The position numbers and the translations under genes are program-made. From contig JAOVFP010000019.1 of NCBI GenBank assembly GCA_025738555.1, forward strand, positions 2,356,001 through 2,420,000: a stretch of DNA of 64,000 bases. The letters run 5' to 3'. Position 1 is the stretch's first letter, and each line of letters begins with the position of its first letter. The notes beneath the pieces are model-generated. The model had not been told where the DNA came from and made no database searches. It saw nothing but the letters and a program-made list of their open reading frames with translations. Below are positions 11,356 to 23,465 of the stretch, piece after piece. Origin of the DNA: Cyathus striatus. Taxonomy: Eukaryota > Basidiomycota > Agaricomycetes > Agaricales > Nidulariaceae.

Positions 11356-11364
11356 TAATTTCAG
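11356..11364. repeat. Target-site duplication, right copy (TAATTTCAG)
   Basis: Matches 8541-8549. It contains the TGA stop codon (11361-11363, minus strand) of the alpha-kinase gene. Confidence 0.85.
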
Positions 11365-13140
11365 TTAACTTCGCTGTTCTGCATTTTGTCATGTGTATCT
11401 TCCTGTGCTGCATTTTGTACTTTACTCAGCATCTTCCCCTCTGATTCCACTTCCACTTCCACTTCCGCATCCGCATCCGCATCCACATCCATTTCCACTT
11501 CCACTTCCACATCCACATCCACATTCGCATCCGCATCCGCTTCTGCATCCACTTCTGCATTTACATCTGCTTCTGCATCCTCCTGTGCATCCTCATTTAT
11601 TTCGTCTGGTATATTCTCATCATCATTGGCTGCCATGACACCTGGAAGATCATCAAACGATTCTGGTACAATGTTTAGTCTATATTGACAAACAGATAAT
11701 GAAAATTAATACCTTTCAAGCTTTCTATCTGGTCAATAAGCTTAGCAGTGATGACAAGCTTGAGTTTTTTGCAAATTGTGTTGCACTTATGCTGCATGCA
11801 AAATGTCTTCATTCCTTCGATACCTTTGTCTCCAAGTCCCATTGTACAAAATATGCTGGAATTTTTATAAGATGATATGGCTGAATAAATGAGAAAGCCA
11901 CACCTGTGTGCCATTATATCGAATAAAGTAATTGCGTCTGCAGCACGAATGCAATCCTTGATTACTTGTGTATCGACTCCTAATGTAGTTAAGTAATGTA
12001 ATTAGAGAATATTGTCAAGAAGATATGTGATGATGTAAACCTTGAATATCCATGGGCACAAATTCTAGCTTTGAATCAATAAGCGCAAAATGAGCAAATG
12101 CATCACAAGTCTTTCTGGCAAAATCATTGTTTGTGCCTGCGGAATCTGTTCCAGAGAACTTCCTCATCTTATGATGATTGAGGAGACGATCTACGAGCCA
12201 ACTTGTCCCCAATTTAGATCCATTAGATACGAGCAGTATAAATGAATCAGCCATCTGTAAATCTTAGAGATCAAGGTTAACCAATAGGCACAAGTGCGAG
12301 TGCAAAATTTTACCATATATTGGGATGCCGTTGTTTTTGGCTATCTTAGAAAATTCTGAAATTGCTTCCTTTATAGTCAACTGACAAACAAGTTCTTCTT
12401 TCAAATGTTGAAGATTCTCTTCCTTTGATGGAGCACTATAATACCCCACATCATAAAATGATTTTGCGGCATAATATGTACTGGAGTGGGTAAAACGCAA
12501 CTATACAAAAATATGTTAAGTATTGCATTCTAAAGATGAAATAATTGTAATTCTTACTTTAAAGGCATTTTTTGTCTTCCCGGAACGACTCCTCCCAGAT
12601 CGCATCCCCTGATGACCCATCTAAAGAAACAGTAAGCTTTTTAACAGTAAACCTCTCTTGATTGCTATTAGGCATTGGGCATGCCAAAGAAACAATTTTG
12701 CTGTTGTAACATGAATTACTGTTAAGTCCTAGATAAAACAGAACATTGAGGGGAACAAGAATATTAAATATGCTAATGCTGAATAAAATGATGCTACACA
12801 TGCTTGTACAAATGAACCGTTGAGTCTGTCTCTGAAGGATGCTGTTTTCGTTTTGAGCTTTCATTTGTAATGTAATCCTTTATGTGTGTTAAGTTCTGTA
12901 TACATTAAATACCTTGTTGTCGAGAAAATAAACTTACATCATTATCATCATCAAGGTCCTCAGCACTCTTAGTACCTTTAGGAGGATATTTAACATGGGC
13001 CTCTAGCTCAAGGGTCATAGTTTTCACATGCTTAAGTTGCACGAAAAGCCCAGGCTGTACAGTTGATGCAGCCCACAAGTCTCGAAGTGTTGTACCCTCA
13101 ATTTTTGAAATTGAGTCGATGATACAGTGGCCCTGTGTGT
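11361..13140 (-). CDS. Alpha-type protein kinase (atypical kinase), catalytic and C-terminal part
   Basis: Spliced minus-strand exons give the fungal alpha-kinase sequence in order: IEGTTLRDLWAASTVQPG, LRFTHSSTYYAAKSFYDVG (Lys of the ATP site), EELVCQLTIKEAISEFSKIA, MRKFSGTDSAGTNNDF then TCDAFAHF, LEFVPMDIQG, LFDIMAHR, and LGDKGIEGMKTFCMQHKC with a glycine-rich GLGDKG loop. Relatives such as myosin heavy-chain kinase and eEF2 kinase phosphorylate Ser/Thr; the substrate here is unknown. After the domain an intron (GTATTA to ACCAG, about 11665-11713) joins an acidic tail of Glu/Asp-Ala/Val repeats (11400-11600). The stop TGA at 11361-11363 lies inside the target duplication of the adjacent element. 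No disabling mutation was seen in the catalytic exons, but the exon at 12559-12864 can be read in more than one way. Confidence 0.75.
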
Positions 13141-13271
13141 AATAGAGAGAAAAGTCATCACTAGCATCAAAAGAGAGATGTTACATCAGGAAAATCCCCA
13201 TCCGCTAAAATAGTGATATTAGTAAAAATAAGCTTTACTCATGTCCAAATATTACTAATATCAGGTAATTC

Positions 13272-13470
13272 ATACTTAATTGTACTTATATTATCTATTG
13301 TGAAGCATGATAAGTGTTCATAAGTATAGTACAATGGCAAGGTAAACTTATTTATACTTATATTGCCTATTGTGAGGCATGATAAGTGTTCATAAGTTTG
13401 GTACAATGGCGAAGCACACTTACTTGTACTTATATTGCCTAGTATGAGAATGATATGTGTTTATAAGTTT
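13272..13470. repeat. 72-bp tandem repeat, about 2.7 copies
   Basis: The marker TACTTATATT starts at 13283, 13355 and 13427, exactly 72 bp apart. The units share GAGGCATGATAAGTGTTCAT and GTACAATGGC. Confidence 0.85.
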
Positions 13471-14818
13471 TACAGGAATTAAGCAATTTTAGCATGCTAT
13501 ACCAGCTATACTTAAAGCAAGTCAAGTTTATGACAATTCCATAATTATACACAATACATACATGTGTAGAGCAAGCAAAATGCCTGCGATGCGAAACACG
13601 ATATCTCGCACATTCGAAGACGTTCCAAAATACGATTACATAATCACGCATCACGCTGGAATGATGCGTCCATATGCGTCTCACTCGTCTCAACCTATCC
13701 TCACCTCCCCGCTCGCCTTGTTCTTCACTTTCCTCAAAAAGCACATCTTTGTGCACTGCTCCGACATTATAGCTAGTCAATGGATCATCTCAACTCAACA
13801 AGACCTCGCCGCCTCCACTCGCAGTACAAACCCTGAGCCTTGACATCGGAAACACTACTCAAACTCAGCGCTATCCCTTATAACAGACTCCCCAAACAAC
13901 TTCCAATTTATTTGTTGTGTTTTAGCTAGGTCTTATTATTTTATTTTTATTCTTTAATCCAAGATCTTTGTCTACCAGTGTCCTGAAAGTAACTTACATA
14001 CTTTAGGTATAGCCATTCTTGTCTGTATATAATCTGCTGTATTTCTATAGCTCAAGGAATCAACTATTATACTGTTTCGTACTTGAAGTTTACATCTACA
14101 ATATCGTTTCAACCCTCTCACCATTCACTTTTTCAATTTTACATTCACGCCGTCGCTCATTCTCTCTGGGACTTCATCCTGAAGTCTTATCCCTATCGTT
14201 ACATCATAAAAATCTTTGTTTTATAGCTGACTTCCCCCTTCTCACCTTAGAACACCCACGTTGGATGGACATCTCGACACACACATTTGTTCTTTGTTTA
14301 GGTACGACCAGTGGACTTTACACCTCTTCAACATGTACAATAATTCTAGTGTAAATTGTGGTTAAGAACCATAGTGGTAGGGGAATATGCAATATACATT
14401 GAAGGTTTAAATGTTTAAGTTCAAAACTTCAAATGGCAAGCGAGAAAGTTAGCACATGATCGCTTCACTGTGTTTGGCTTTGATAGTATGCATCACGTGC
14501 ATGTTGAACTTGACACGCCATGACGTTCCTTTCAATTCCCCCACCTTTCCTTCCTTCCTCTCCCTCCTTCCACTGCCTGTCACTTGTGCCCGTTCGTCTA
14601 GCAAGATTCAGGTTTTCTATTTCAAGATCCAACTCACATACGGTGCTCCCCTACTTCCACTCTACACACTACTTACACCAGTCTCTCACATGCTGTACAA
14701 GTATCTGCCACTGGTCTCACAAGATTTCCACCTGCTGGTCTCGTACTCCACTCGGGATGGTCTTTGTTCTCTGGTATGTATTTGAGCTGTCTTCCTTTTT
14801 AAGTGTGTGCTCATTGAG

Positions 14819-15000
14819 TTGTGCTGCTGAATGATAGAGAGTGGGGGATATGGGTAGAGATGTGGAGCTAGATGTTGTGGGGCTGGATGTTATGGGGCTG
14901 GGTGCTATAGGGCTGGGTGTTATAGGGTGCACATGTCATCATTGAGTGGTGCTGCTGGATGATGGAGAGGGGTGGGATATGGGTGGATATGTGTAACTGG
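14819..15000. repeat. 128-bp tandem duplication plus GGGCTGGGTGTTATA repeats
   Basis: GTGCTGCTGAATGATAGAGA at about 14820 recurs as GTGCTGCTGGATGATGGAGA at about 14948. Between them GGGCTGG(A/G)TGTTAT(A/G) repeats four times. Confidence 0.7.
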
Positions 15001-15233
15001 ATATTTTGGAGTGCATATGTTATATATTAAGTGGATTGTTATAAGTAGATATGTTATGTATATGTTACTGCAACTGCTTTATTGTAATACAATAATAATA
15101 TATAATTAACTGACACCTATTATACTGCACTGAGTGAAAGAACAGTGTGCTTATAAGCATTTAGGTGTTGTTTATGTGGGCTTATTACACTTTAAATGAA
15201 CTACTCAGTCCTTATCTGAACTAAAATTGTGTA

Positions 15234-15317
15234 AATAAGGTCAAAAAAGGATGGCATAAGGAGTACCCCTTACTATTTTTACTAATAGTACTTATTTCCT
15301 TTTTTTGACCTTATTTT
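15234..15317. repeat. Long hairpin (AATAAGGTCAAAAAAGGA)
   Basis: Arms AATAAGGTCAAAAAAGGA and TCCTTTTTTTGACCTTATT are complementary apart from one extra base and enclose about 48 bp. A small MITE or a hairpin transcript is possible. Confidence 0.75.
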
Positions 15318-15419
15318 CGCTTTTATTCACTTAAATATCCTAAAATTTACTATTTAAGCAGGTGAGGTTTTTCCTGATGACTAGCAGTACAAATGCGATA
15401 AATAAATTGTGATTATCAT

Positions 15420-16239
15420 ACCTAGATTGAAGACGATAACTATGCTCTCTACTATAAATTCCATCTAGATAGACAAAAATATTATTTTCGACATCACTCC
15501 AAAGTCGTGTTTCTTCATAAGAGACCATCTGCACATCAAATGGTGTGATAGTGCCTTTGTGACCATGATTTACAATCTTTCTTACCTATGCATTTGCATT
15601 GAATACTTTAAGTGCATATATTAAATTGAGAACCAATACCGAAACTTACAACAACATTTATCTTTCAAACCGCTTTCACAGTACCAAAATCTGCACCTCT
15701 AAATTTAGGCTTCGCTACCAATGTGACTGAGTTGACATATTTAGTTGCATTTGCATATCCACTCCGAAAGTCCTTAAAGACTGCCTGTGCAGTTTGAGAT
15801 CTAGGCTATTATATATTATTATCAGCAAATAATCACACAGAAAATAATAATGAAATCATATGTCATTTTCATCAGGTTCTTGATGAGACCTCTGGTATGG
15901 ATTGTAGTATGGGGCGGCCCGGGGTCCATGCACTCGTGGGTTAGTGGGATGATTCATTGCATAATGAAGATCACGATTGCTGCCCTGGGAGGCAAGTGGC
16001 GGTGAAGCTTGAGATTGATCTCTAGGGAACGCTGATGGCGGGGGCATAGAAGCAGAATTTTCCTGATCCTTGCACTTATAGCATTGGGTTGACTTCAAAA
16101 ACTCGAAGCGTTGGCTGCAGTCAATGAAATGTGGCCATTCAGCTTGAGCAGTATTACTGGGAGCAGAATCAATACAGTCCTGGCATCGCTCCCCCTCCAG
16201 AAAACGGTAGAATTGAGAACAACCAGTACAATATGTCAT
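15420..16239 (-). CDS. Cysteine-rich N-terminal part, probably of the alpha-kinase gene
   Basis: The first exon (from ATG at 16239) has three CxxC pairs, CTGC, CQDC and CYKC, in the first 60 residues, then a Pro/Ser-rich tail ending QEPDENDI. Fungal alpha-kinases commonly begin with such a zinc-binding region. Further frames follow on the same strand: SQTAQAVFKDFRSGYANATK at about 15770 and EETRLWSDVENNIFVYLDGI at about 15510, ending at a GTATGA donor near 15420. The first exon meets a stop before any good donor, so the joins are unsure. It could instead be an independent small zinc-finger protein. Confidence 0.45.
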
Positions 16240-17725
16240 GATTTGATCAGATAGAGAGCTAAATAGAAAATGTGTAGTGTGAATGAGTATTGTGATTAAA
16301 TGTAATAAAATATAACTTTATACTCACTGTTTTCACTTGAAATAATACTTGTATTCTATCAAAACAATTGAAGTTAGTCAAATTCTAATGTATACAGGAT
16401 AAATATACCTTATTCAACGAATCTGACAGACAAGGATGTGAAGTTAAACAACACAGTGACAATAATAAACTATATGTGATCTTGAAGGTAAAAAGCAGAG
16501 CAGCAATAGTTGGTAAACAGTAAGACTTGGAGTCGTGTAGTCAAGTCAATTTCCTCTGGCCATTTATATAGTAAAAGACGAGCTCAGAGAAATCTTTCCA
16601 AGATGTAAAATGATTGCATAAGTCCCCAACGGTAAAATTGGAAGAGCATTGGAGATGTTAGACCCCTACTAAGATTTAGAATGATTGAATGAGTTCCCAA
16701 TGATAAAATTCAAATTTTTTATTGGAATTGATATGAAATTTGTTGAGACTTGATACAGAACTATAGTTTAGTAGCTTGAACATGGTTTCAATGCTGACTG
16801 GTTTGAGCGCATATGTTCCTGGCCATAGATTCCAATCTAACAGAGAGCACGGATCTAAAACTACAATTTTGCGAATGAGTTAGAGAATTTCAATCAACGA
16901 AAATCAATACATTCTATTACGTAGCAATATATGACAAGCCTGTAATGAACTCTCAAATACTATTGAAAGTCGGGGTCATGTTCTACTAGGTTCTGCTGCA
17001 TATGGAACCAGTCAATTTACCGGTCACCACTACCACAGCCTCAGAATTACTGCTAAAATGGTCTGAAGTATCATACAATATTAAGTACCCAGTACTTACT
17101 GCGGAGGATGCATTAAAGATTCGCTCACATGCAGGCCAATGACCAGGACACGAAGAATGGTGTAGAGGTAATATTATACAACACAGAAACAAGGGGCTCT
17201 CCACTGCTCTCACAGCACTTGAGGGCCAGGTGCAAGGCAAGGCAGGCGTTCACTGGACAGAGACTGTTGAACATGTGCACACGCCTGCAGCACTGGTCAC
17301 AAGACCCTATTTGGCTGGGGCAACTAAAAACAATGTCTATCGCAGCTGTATTCATTCACACAATATGAAAACGGCCCTCGGGCCTCATTAATTCATTTGT
17401 TACAGACGACAAACCATGCCAAGCAAGGTCACTAATTCATTAATTCATTTGCTAGCGCTAGCACTCAGCATTCAAAACCAATAGCGCTCAATGTCCATGA
17501 CAACCATCCCAGGATCTTTTTAATTCATTTCTACCTTATAATTTATTCTAGATCCGGATTCTGATCCATACTTGACGGTTTCATACAGTTCAATGGCTTC
17601 TTTATTTTAACTAATATATGTAGTGCTGTTGCGAAGACTCGCAATATTGGATTGTCTTGCTTTCTTTCTCTACCCCCTTTCATGCTTTGAGTACGGTAAA
17701 GAAACACAATCTTAGTGCCGGTAGT
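16240..17725. other. Unassigned intergenic DNA upstream of the integrase-core gene
   Basis: No recognised gene. Overlapping open frames on both strands at 16986-17368 have no known domain. ATTAATTCATTTG is repeated at about 17388 and 17440, next to two GCTAGCGCTAGC-like palindromes. The proximal 200 bp probably hold the promoter of the next gene. Confidence 0.35.
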
Positions 17726-19346
17726 ATGACCAAAAAGAAGAATGGCAGACCCACTGGCGTTGTCGGTACTAATCAGCATCGTGATCGTCCCATTTGTAAG
17801 TTACTTAATGTCCTTACTTTTGTGACCATGAACATTTCTAACAAAACTAGATCAAGACCTTCCGAACTTAGCTGAGATTCTTCAAGGGTACATTGACGCA
17901 AGAGTACTACAGAAGGACATTCCTGAACATCTATCGGAAGAACATGGAATTCAAATAGGGTAGGTGCTCTATATCTTAATTCAACTTTCTGATTTTGACA
18001 TATAGACCGTGACCGATGCTAGATTGAGAACGGTTCAAAAGTATATGAAAGAACTTGGTATTGTTACCGCACGACGCAATGGACTAACTTCAAATCAAAA
18101 GGAGCATGCTATAGAGTTGATTTCGATGGATGATCCTACTGGAAGATGGGGAGGTCGGTTAGTGCAAGAGAAGCTAGCACACCAGTCAATTCATATTCCA
18201 AGGTATGTTCTAATTATTTAAATTTTTTGTTCCTCCAAACTTGCAATTTGCTTAGGGCGGAGGTTTTGGAATTACGTCGAACACTAGATCCTGTAGCAGC
18301 AGCAGCTCGACATCCCGTTACACGAAAGGTTCATCATAAAGGGATATGGTCATCGGTCCTAATGAGGAGTGGTGTGTCGATGGTCATGAGAAACTCCTTA
18401 ACTGCATGGGTATCGCAATATGGGGAATAATTGATAAATTTAGTCACATGGAACTTTCACTCGTTGCTATGCCAAATGCGCGAATACAACAAATCCCACC
18501 TGTTCTATTTCTTCGTCTTGTCAAAGAGAAAGGAGGTTCGTGCATTCTGAGTATCACTCACCCGTCCTGTTTCTGAATGATTACAGGTATGCCTTTGACA
18601 GTTACTGGCGATAAGGGGTCTGAGCTTGGTATTCTGATTTCCCTTGTAACAACGATGAGGTTCAGGGTTTTATATCTATATGTTCCTAATACTGATTAAT
18701 TGTCACGTATAGACAAAAGTTTCAGCCGTTTCTCCCAGAAGATCAACTTCCTGCATTCAGAGCTGTTAAGAGCACGTACAATATCACGCGAGAACGAGGT
18801 TGGAGACCGATATGGGAAAAGGAGTTATCTAATGTAGCTCATGAATACCAGGCCGGTAAAATGGCATCTGGATTTGTTGAATCCGACAGCATCCACTCGT
18901 AAGTCTAATTCTTATCTTAACTGCACAAGTATCTTTAAATGTACCCTAACACTTAACTTTTACTTAGTGTGGTTTCCTCATGGTTATGGGGTCGAATTGT
19001 TCAAGAACGACTTAATCAAATTATGGTCGAAAATCAAAATCATCGAATACGCAAGCAGAAGGGAATTCTTCTACCGAGTGGAGCCCGTCGAATTGACCTC
19101 TATTTAAAGCCAATGAAGTTTGGTGGAGAAGATCGACTAATCAAGACCGATGATGACATTATAGACGATCTTCTAGATGAGTACGACAGACCAGAACTCC
19201 TCCTTTTCGGAACGCCAGAGGCTGTTGCACTTTGTAGGACGATCTATATCGGTATCGGACAACCCAAACTTAGTGCTCGAGCAGGATGGTCTGTTTTTGC
19301 GCAGATGATAGAATACTATATACAAGAAATTGCTAGCGCTATGTAG
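17726..19346 (+). CDS. Integrase-core (DDE) domain protein of the Agaricomycete type, one frameshift
   Basis: Exons are 17726-17795, 17851-17959, 18023-18202, 18256-18535, 18587-18659, 18713-18898 and 18968-19346. Order: basic N-terminus MTKKKNGRPTG; helix-turn-helix-like region (GIQIGLRTVQKYMKELGIV); LDPVAAAARHPVTRKVHH; catalytic core with Asp in EEWCVDGHEK, Asp in LTVTGDKGSELG and Glu in KSTYNITRERGWR; and C-terminal VENQNHRIRKQKG then TPEAVALC. This domesticated-looking or transposon-borne family is widespread in mushroom genomes; a DNA strand-transfer role is inferred from the rve-like core. At 18354-18356 the frame slips by one base between KGIWSS and GPNEEW. A third G in the GG run would restore it. 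It is either a recent pseudogene or a sequencing error. No inverted termini were found around the gene. Confidence 0.8.
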
Positions 19347-21689
19347 ATACATGATGATGTGTTACTGAAGTACTACAATCTACGAGTATTCTTTATGAAT
19401 GTTATTTCATAGTAATCAATGACCTTTATTTTCGAGGTCTGTTAGTTGCTATTTCACTGATGGGTTTGTCAGGCTTCTATTAGCTATACTTTGACCTCCA
19501 CCTTCCTTTCCATTACAAAATAGTTAAATCCGCATATGCCATATAGATTGCAAAGAATATCTTTATTCCGCTACAGCGCTAACTATTACAAGATAGAATC
19601 CGGCGTCGAGACTCAAGAGTCATAGACGCAAAACAAAGTCCTATCCCATCATGCAACCTCGTAGTTTTGCATAAAAATGAACATCGCATGTTCGAACGTT
19701 CATTAGTACTAAGCACCACCGAGATGACCTTAGAGAATCTTAGAAAGCTCAACAGTGGACTTCCAACGCAGCAATAATCATCTCGGATCTGCATTGATTA
19801 CATCACCAATTTGAGCCACAAGGCTGTGACACGAAATAGCTAAGTAAGGGTCAGGCATGCGGTTTAGGAACACCGTATCTATAGATCAAATATAAAACTA
19901 TGTATTCAAGCTCAAAAGTTGAAAATTATAGAGGTAAAGCAGTAGGAAACCAGGATTATTCGACCACTCAAGACGTTAAAGACCGTATTACGTAATATGC
20001 AAGATGCGTCCGTTCGCGTTCGACTCGCATCTCCAGTGTCCTCCCGCCACTCCTCTCTTTCTCTTTATTCTTTACCCCGAAATATACACCTTCGTGCATC
20101 GTCCCACCATTTTAACCAACCTTTAGGAACATTTCGACATGTCATATCTCTCCGTCACTGCCAACAACACAAGACCCTGGACTATGTAGACAGTAGTAAC
20201 ACGACGTCTTCCCTCAAAATTCTCAACTTTCAAATTTATTTTCCATTCTTTCATCGTGCGTCAAACCGTGTTTTTTAAAATATTCCTAGTCTGAGAATGA
20301 CGTTTACCTTATTTCTGTATTGACTTATATTGGTTTAATTATCTTCACTGAGTATACTAGTATAACTTGCTGCATTTTCTCTACAGCTTTCTAATCAAAT
20401 ATTTACATCGTCTCGCACTGGATTACAAGTTTACTTCGCCGTCTCGATACTCTCTCCACCACATTAACTATGCTCTCTTTGTCTCCTTTTTAAAGCTGGA
20501 ACTTTGTTTAAATGTAAAGAGTGGACTTCACTGGGAATTGTTATAAGACATAAGCGTGGTCATTCATATCAATACCAAATATTAAAATTTATTCGAGCCA
20601 TAGCTTGAAATTAAAAGGAATAAAGACATGTACATATCACAGCAGAGTGCAAAGTTTCACTTACCCATCATTGCCTCCGATAGTGCAGTTTTTGAGTAAT
20701 TTCAAGATATTCAGACAAAGCAATTTATTTTCACACTCAAGTCTATGCACTCATACACACGATCAAAAAAATATCACGCCGATGAGGTGCAAGGTCGGTA
20801 GGGCATACCTAACGAAGAATAAATACTTAGCGAGCTCTCGAGATGTCCATCCGATGTGGGTGTCATAAGGTGAAGGGAATGAATTTAATGGGAGGAATGA
20901 TTGTTATGAATGTAACAAGTGAGATAGAACTTCTGACCGATATTCCGAAGTGACAGCGACAAAAGAGCGTGGTTGAGAGCATTATTAATGAGTAGAGGAT
21001 GATTCTTCCTTGAGTACGAGAGTTAATATAACTTAAATATTGGAAAACTTGAGTAGGAAAGTCCTGTGAGTTGTGGTTTATGAGGAGACAAGTGTTTTTA
21101 AGAGCTCGGAGTGTCGCAGGAGTTTGGTATAGTGTCGGAACGGTGCTCGCTGGGGTACGTTTTGAGGTAAGTAAGATGAGAGCTAGCGGGAATGGAGAGA
21201 TTGAGTATAGATGCGAAGGGAACACGTACGGACGCGTCATGCGAGTGCAATCTTGCCAGTGGCGTAGTATGGTATTCAGCGCCTTGAGATATCGAATAAT
21301 TCTACAGCGCGCTCAGTCTGATATTTCACATTTAAAAATTTACGCTCGTCACAGGGTGAGGTCTGAGTCACTATACTACAGGAAGGTAATTGTCTTTCCT
21401 TACTATAACAGATCTAAGCATAATTTTGACCGTCCGCTTAAATCTATTTTCATATACATCTCAGACTCAGGTAAAGAATCATAATTAATAATTGTGATCT
21501 TCACGCCCATGCTAGCATGTATTATAGTCTCAGCTTTGAGGGTTGGTGGGAATGCTAAAATGTTTAAAATGTTATTATTTACTATTTAAAATGCTATGTA
21601 AGAGCGGTGATTGAGGCGAAATCATGTAAGTAATTGTGGCTAAAGTAGATATGGATTTTCACAGACCATTACGTAAGCGCTAACCGAAG
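19347..21689. other. Unassigned intergenic DNA
   Basis: No recognised gene. Open frames at 19579-19794 (minus), 19997-20278 (plus), 20605-20868 (plus) and the overlapping pair at 20863-21484 show no domain, and their composition does not look convincingly coding. The 3' end of the integrase gene probably lies within the first 200 bp. Confidence 0.35.
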
Positions 21690-21775
21690 AGCCGGAGAGG
21701 CCGACTGTCGGAACACAATTCCATTTGATGGGATTGAGCGTGGTTGTTAGGCTTTCCATACGGTTCATAGTCAAC
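21690..21775 (-). repeat. Dispersed repeat R1, copy 2
   Basis: In reverse orientation it matches 6571-6660, sharing TATGGAAAGCCTAACAACCA, CACGCTCAAT and TTCCGACA, with similarity fading into a TTACGTAATG block. Confidence 0.65.
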
Positions 21776-21989
21776 ACCAATGACAGTGTGGTGTAAAGCA
21801 CTGTGTAGTAACTGCGCTTGTAGGGTCCCGTTACATATCTGATTTCCAAGAAAAACAGTGAAGCGCTCAATTAGAAGCGCTGAAAAGCAGAACCGAACAA
21901 GTGTTTGGAAAAGTAAAAAATGATAGTCCCAAATTAATGCTTTATAACTATCCATTTATTTCTGCAGTGATCAACGTTATTAATCCATA

Positions 21990-22474
21990 CTGGTAATACG
22001 AGACAATGTCAAATAACTTGCCTTCGCTGATCTGGTAGTAGTCTCGTTAATAATATCCTTAGCGTAAAATTCTTTTCCCTTTCCTCCTTTATCTACAATA
22101 GCAGTGAATTCCGACACCGTTTCTTTATCCGCGCGCATAAGACCAGCGTACATCTCGACGAATTTATCGGGCGTAATAACCCCTTTCGACAACAAGTCAT
22201 GTAGCATTGGTAAATGTGCTGGGCCAGCGCTATTTCAAATTTCACCGTCAACTTTGATGACTTCGTATTGACTATCCTCAAAGACCGTAGCTCTGTACGC
22301 GATTCTCTTATCTTGAGGGCTCGTCTTGGATGAGGAGGATGGCTCTTGACTCGATAATGGTGTAGATGTTTGAGATGGAACTGGACTCGATGGTGTAGGC
22401 TGGCTCGCAGGAGGCTGAGTTGCAGTTCCTCTGGTAGCGTTTGCGTATGTGTTTTGGTAGGTGCCTCCTGCCAT
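21990..22474 (-). pseudogene. Small gene S, copy 1, with nonsense codon
   Basis: Reads MAGGTYQNTYANATRG, a Ser/Thr/Pro-rich linker, then RIAYRATVFEDSQYEVIKVD. It reaches TGA at 22235-22237, and the same frame continues past it as AGPAHLPMLHDLLSKGVITP then FVEMYAGLMRADKETVSEFT. The paralogue at 58681-59115 has Gln at the stop position and is open throughout, so this copy is inactivated or encodes a truncated protein. Family unknown to me. It lies 1.3 kb from a gag-like ORF on the same strand, but the other copy has no gag beside it. Confidence 0.75.
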
Positions 22475-22479
22475 ACGGT

Positions 22480-23465
22480 CTGAGATGATAGTTTGAGTGG
22501 GAGTTGTGGGAAGGATGTAAAGAAGATGCTGTAGTATGCACAGCTAATGGCTTATTGGTACTTAACACTGCGAGTCCCCCCTGGCTTGAGACCCTTATAC
22601 GTCGTGAGTATGATCCTGAGGTACCATAGCTGTCATCTGAGGCGCTTTTCAGGACAATCAGCACGTAGATATGGAGATATTCAATAATACATGTGAATAT
22701 TTGATAGGAGAAGGTAAATATCATATGCCATACACACGTCGTTCCAATTGAGTGAACTGTTGAATGCCGATTGCTGTGTAGTCCATCAGGCCCATATGCG
22801 AGATTAGCCAGTGCATTGCTGAAAATTCTGTGGAATTGCAGGGAATAGTCCCATGACCGATGAAACAGACAAGCTAATGGATGTATGCACATACAATTAT
22901 GCATCAGTCAAAACTTAAAGCTTAAGGTTGTGAACTTGTTTAAGGGGTCGCGAGATTTTATGCACATGTCAGAAAGTTACTCGGGAACGCTCAGCCTTCT
23001 TGATAGCGCTAATAGTGATAGGTGTACATACATAGGAATGAGCCTGGTACATGTACATGCTAATAGCATGCTCGAATAATGTATCCAGAAGTTTCAAAGA
23101 GTGGCTGCAGTTAGTGGAATGCGAGAAAGAGGGTCAACTTTTGTTATTGACCAGTAAACTTGAAGCCAGTACGTATATGAACGCCCTGGCGCCGAAGCTT
23201 GGTCAGTATTTGATTGTATCTGCATTGTGTGACGAACTTGTGCATATGCTCACACATTTGTGCAAAATTCTCGCGCCAGCAATTAATTCAATTTTGGTGC
23301 CAAGGCGTTGAAGAGATTGTAAGAGCCAACATGTTTCAATTGACAGTAAGCCCGTAAGGGTGGGATATTATTCATAACATTCACACGATGTCTTGACAGG
23401 CCCCCGAGGGAACCTGGACTTACCCTGTTCGTTAAGCGACCGGCAGTAGCCGGGATAACCGGTCT
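22480..23465. other. Unassigned DNA between small gene S and the palindrome
   Basis: No recognised gene. Open frames at 22308-22904 (minus, overlapping gene S in another frame) and 22885-23311 (plus) lack known domains. GTACATGTACATGC at about 23048 is a short palindrome. Confidence 0.35.

Larger units (their letters stand above)
13141..15419. other. 2.2-kb non-coding stretch between the two kinase gene parts
   Basis: It contains 72-bp tandem repeats, pyrimidine-rich DNA (14060-14700), a duplicated GGATATGGGT block (14819-15000) and a long hairpin (15234-15317). I could not find exons that link the kinase parts in phase, so it may be an insertion or may separate two genes. Confidence 0.4.

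Noticed and set aside
11386..11688. Ser/Thr-rich plus-strand ORF opposite the acidic kinase tail
   Set aside because: It is the antisense shadow of the hexamer repeat encoding the acidic tail; the spliced minus-strand model is supported by the kinase domain.
17380..19560. Terminal inverted repeats of the integrase-core gene
   Set aside because: GCTAGCGCTAG near 17452 and AGCGCTAAC near 19576 are short and do not extend; no target duplication.
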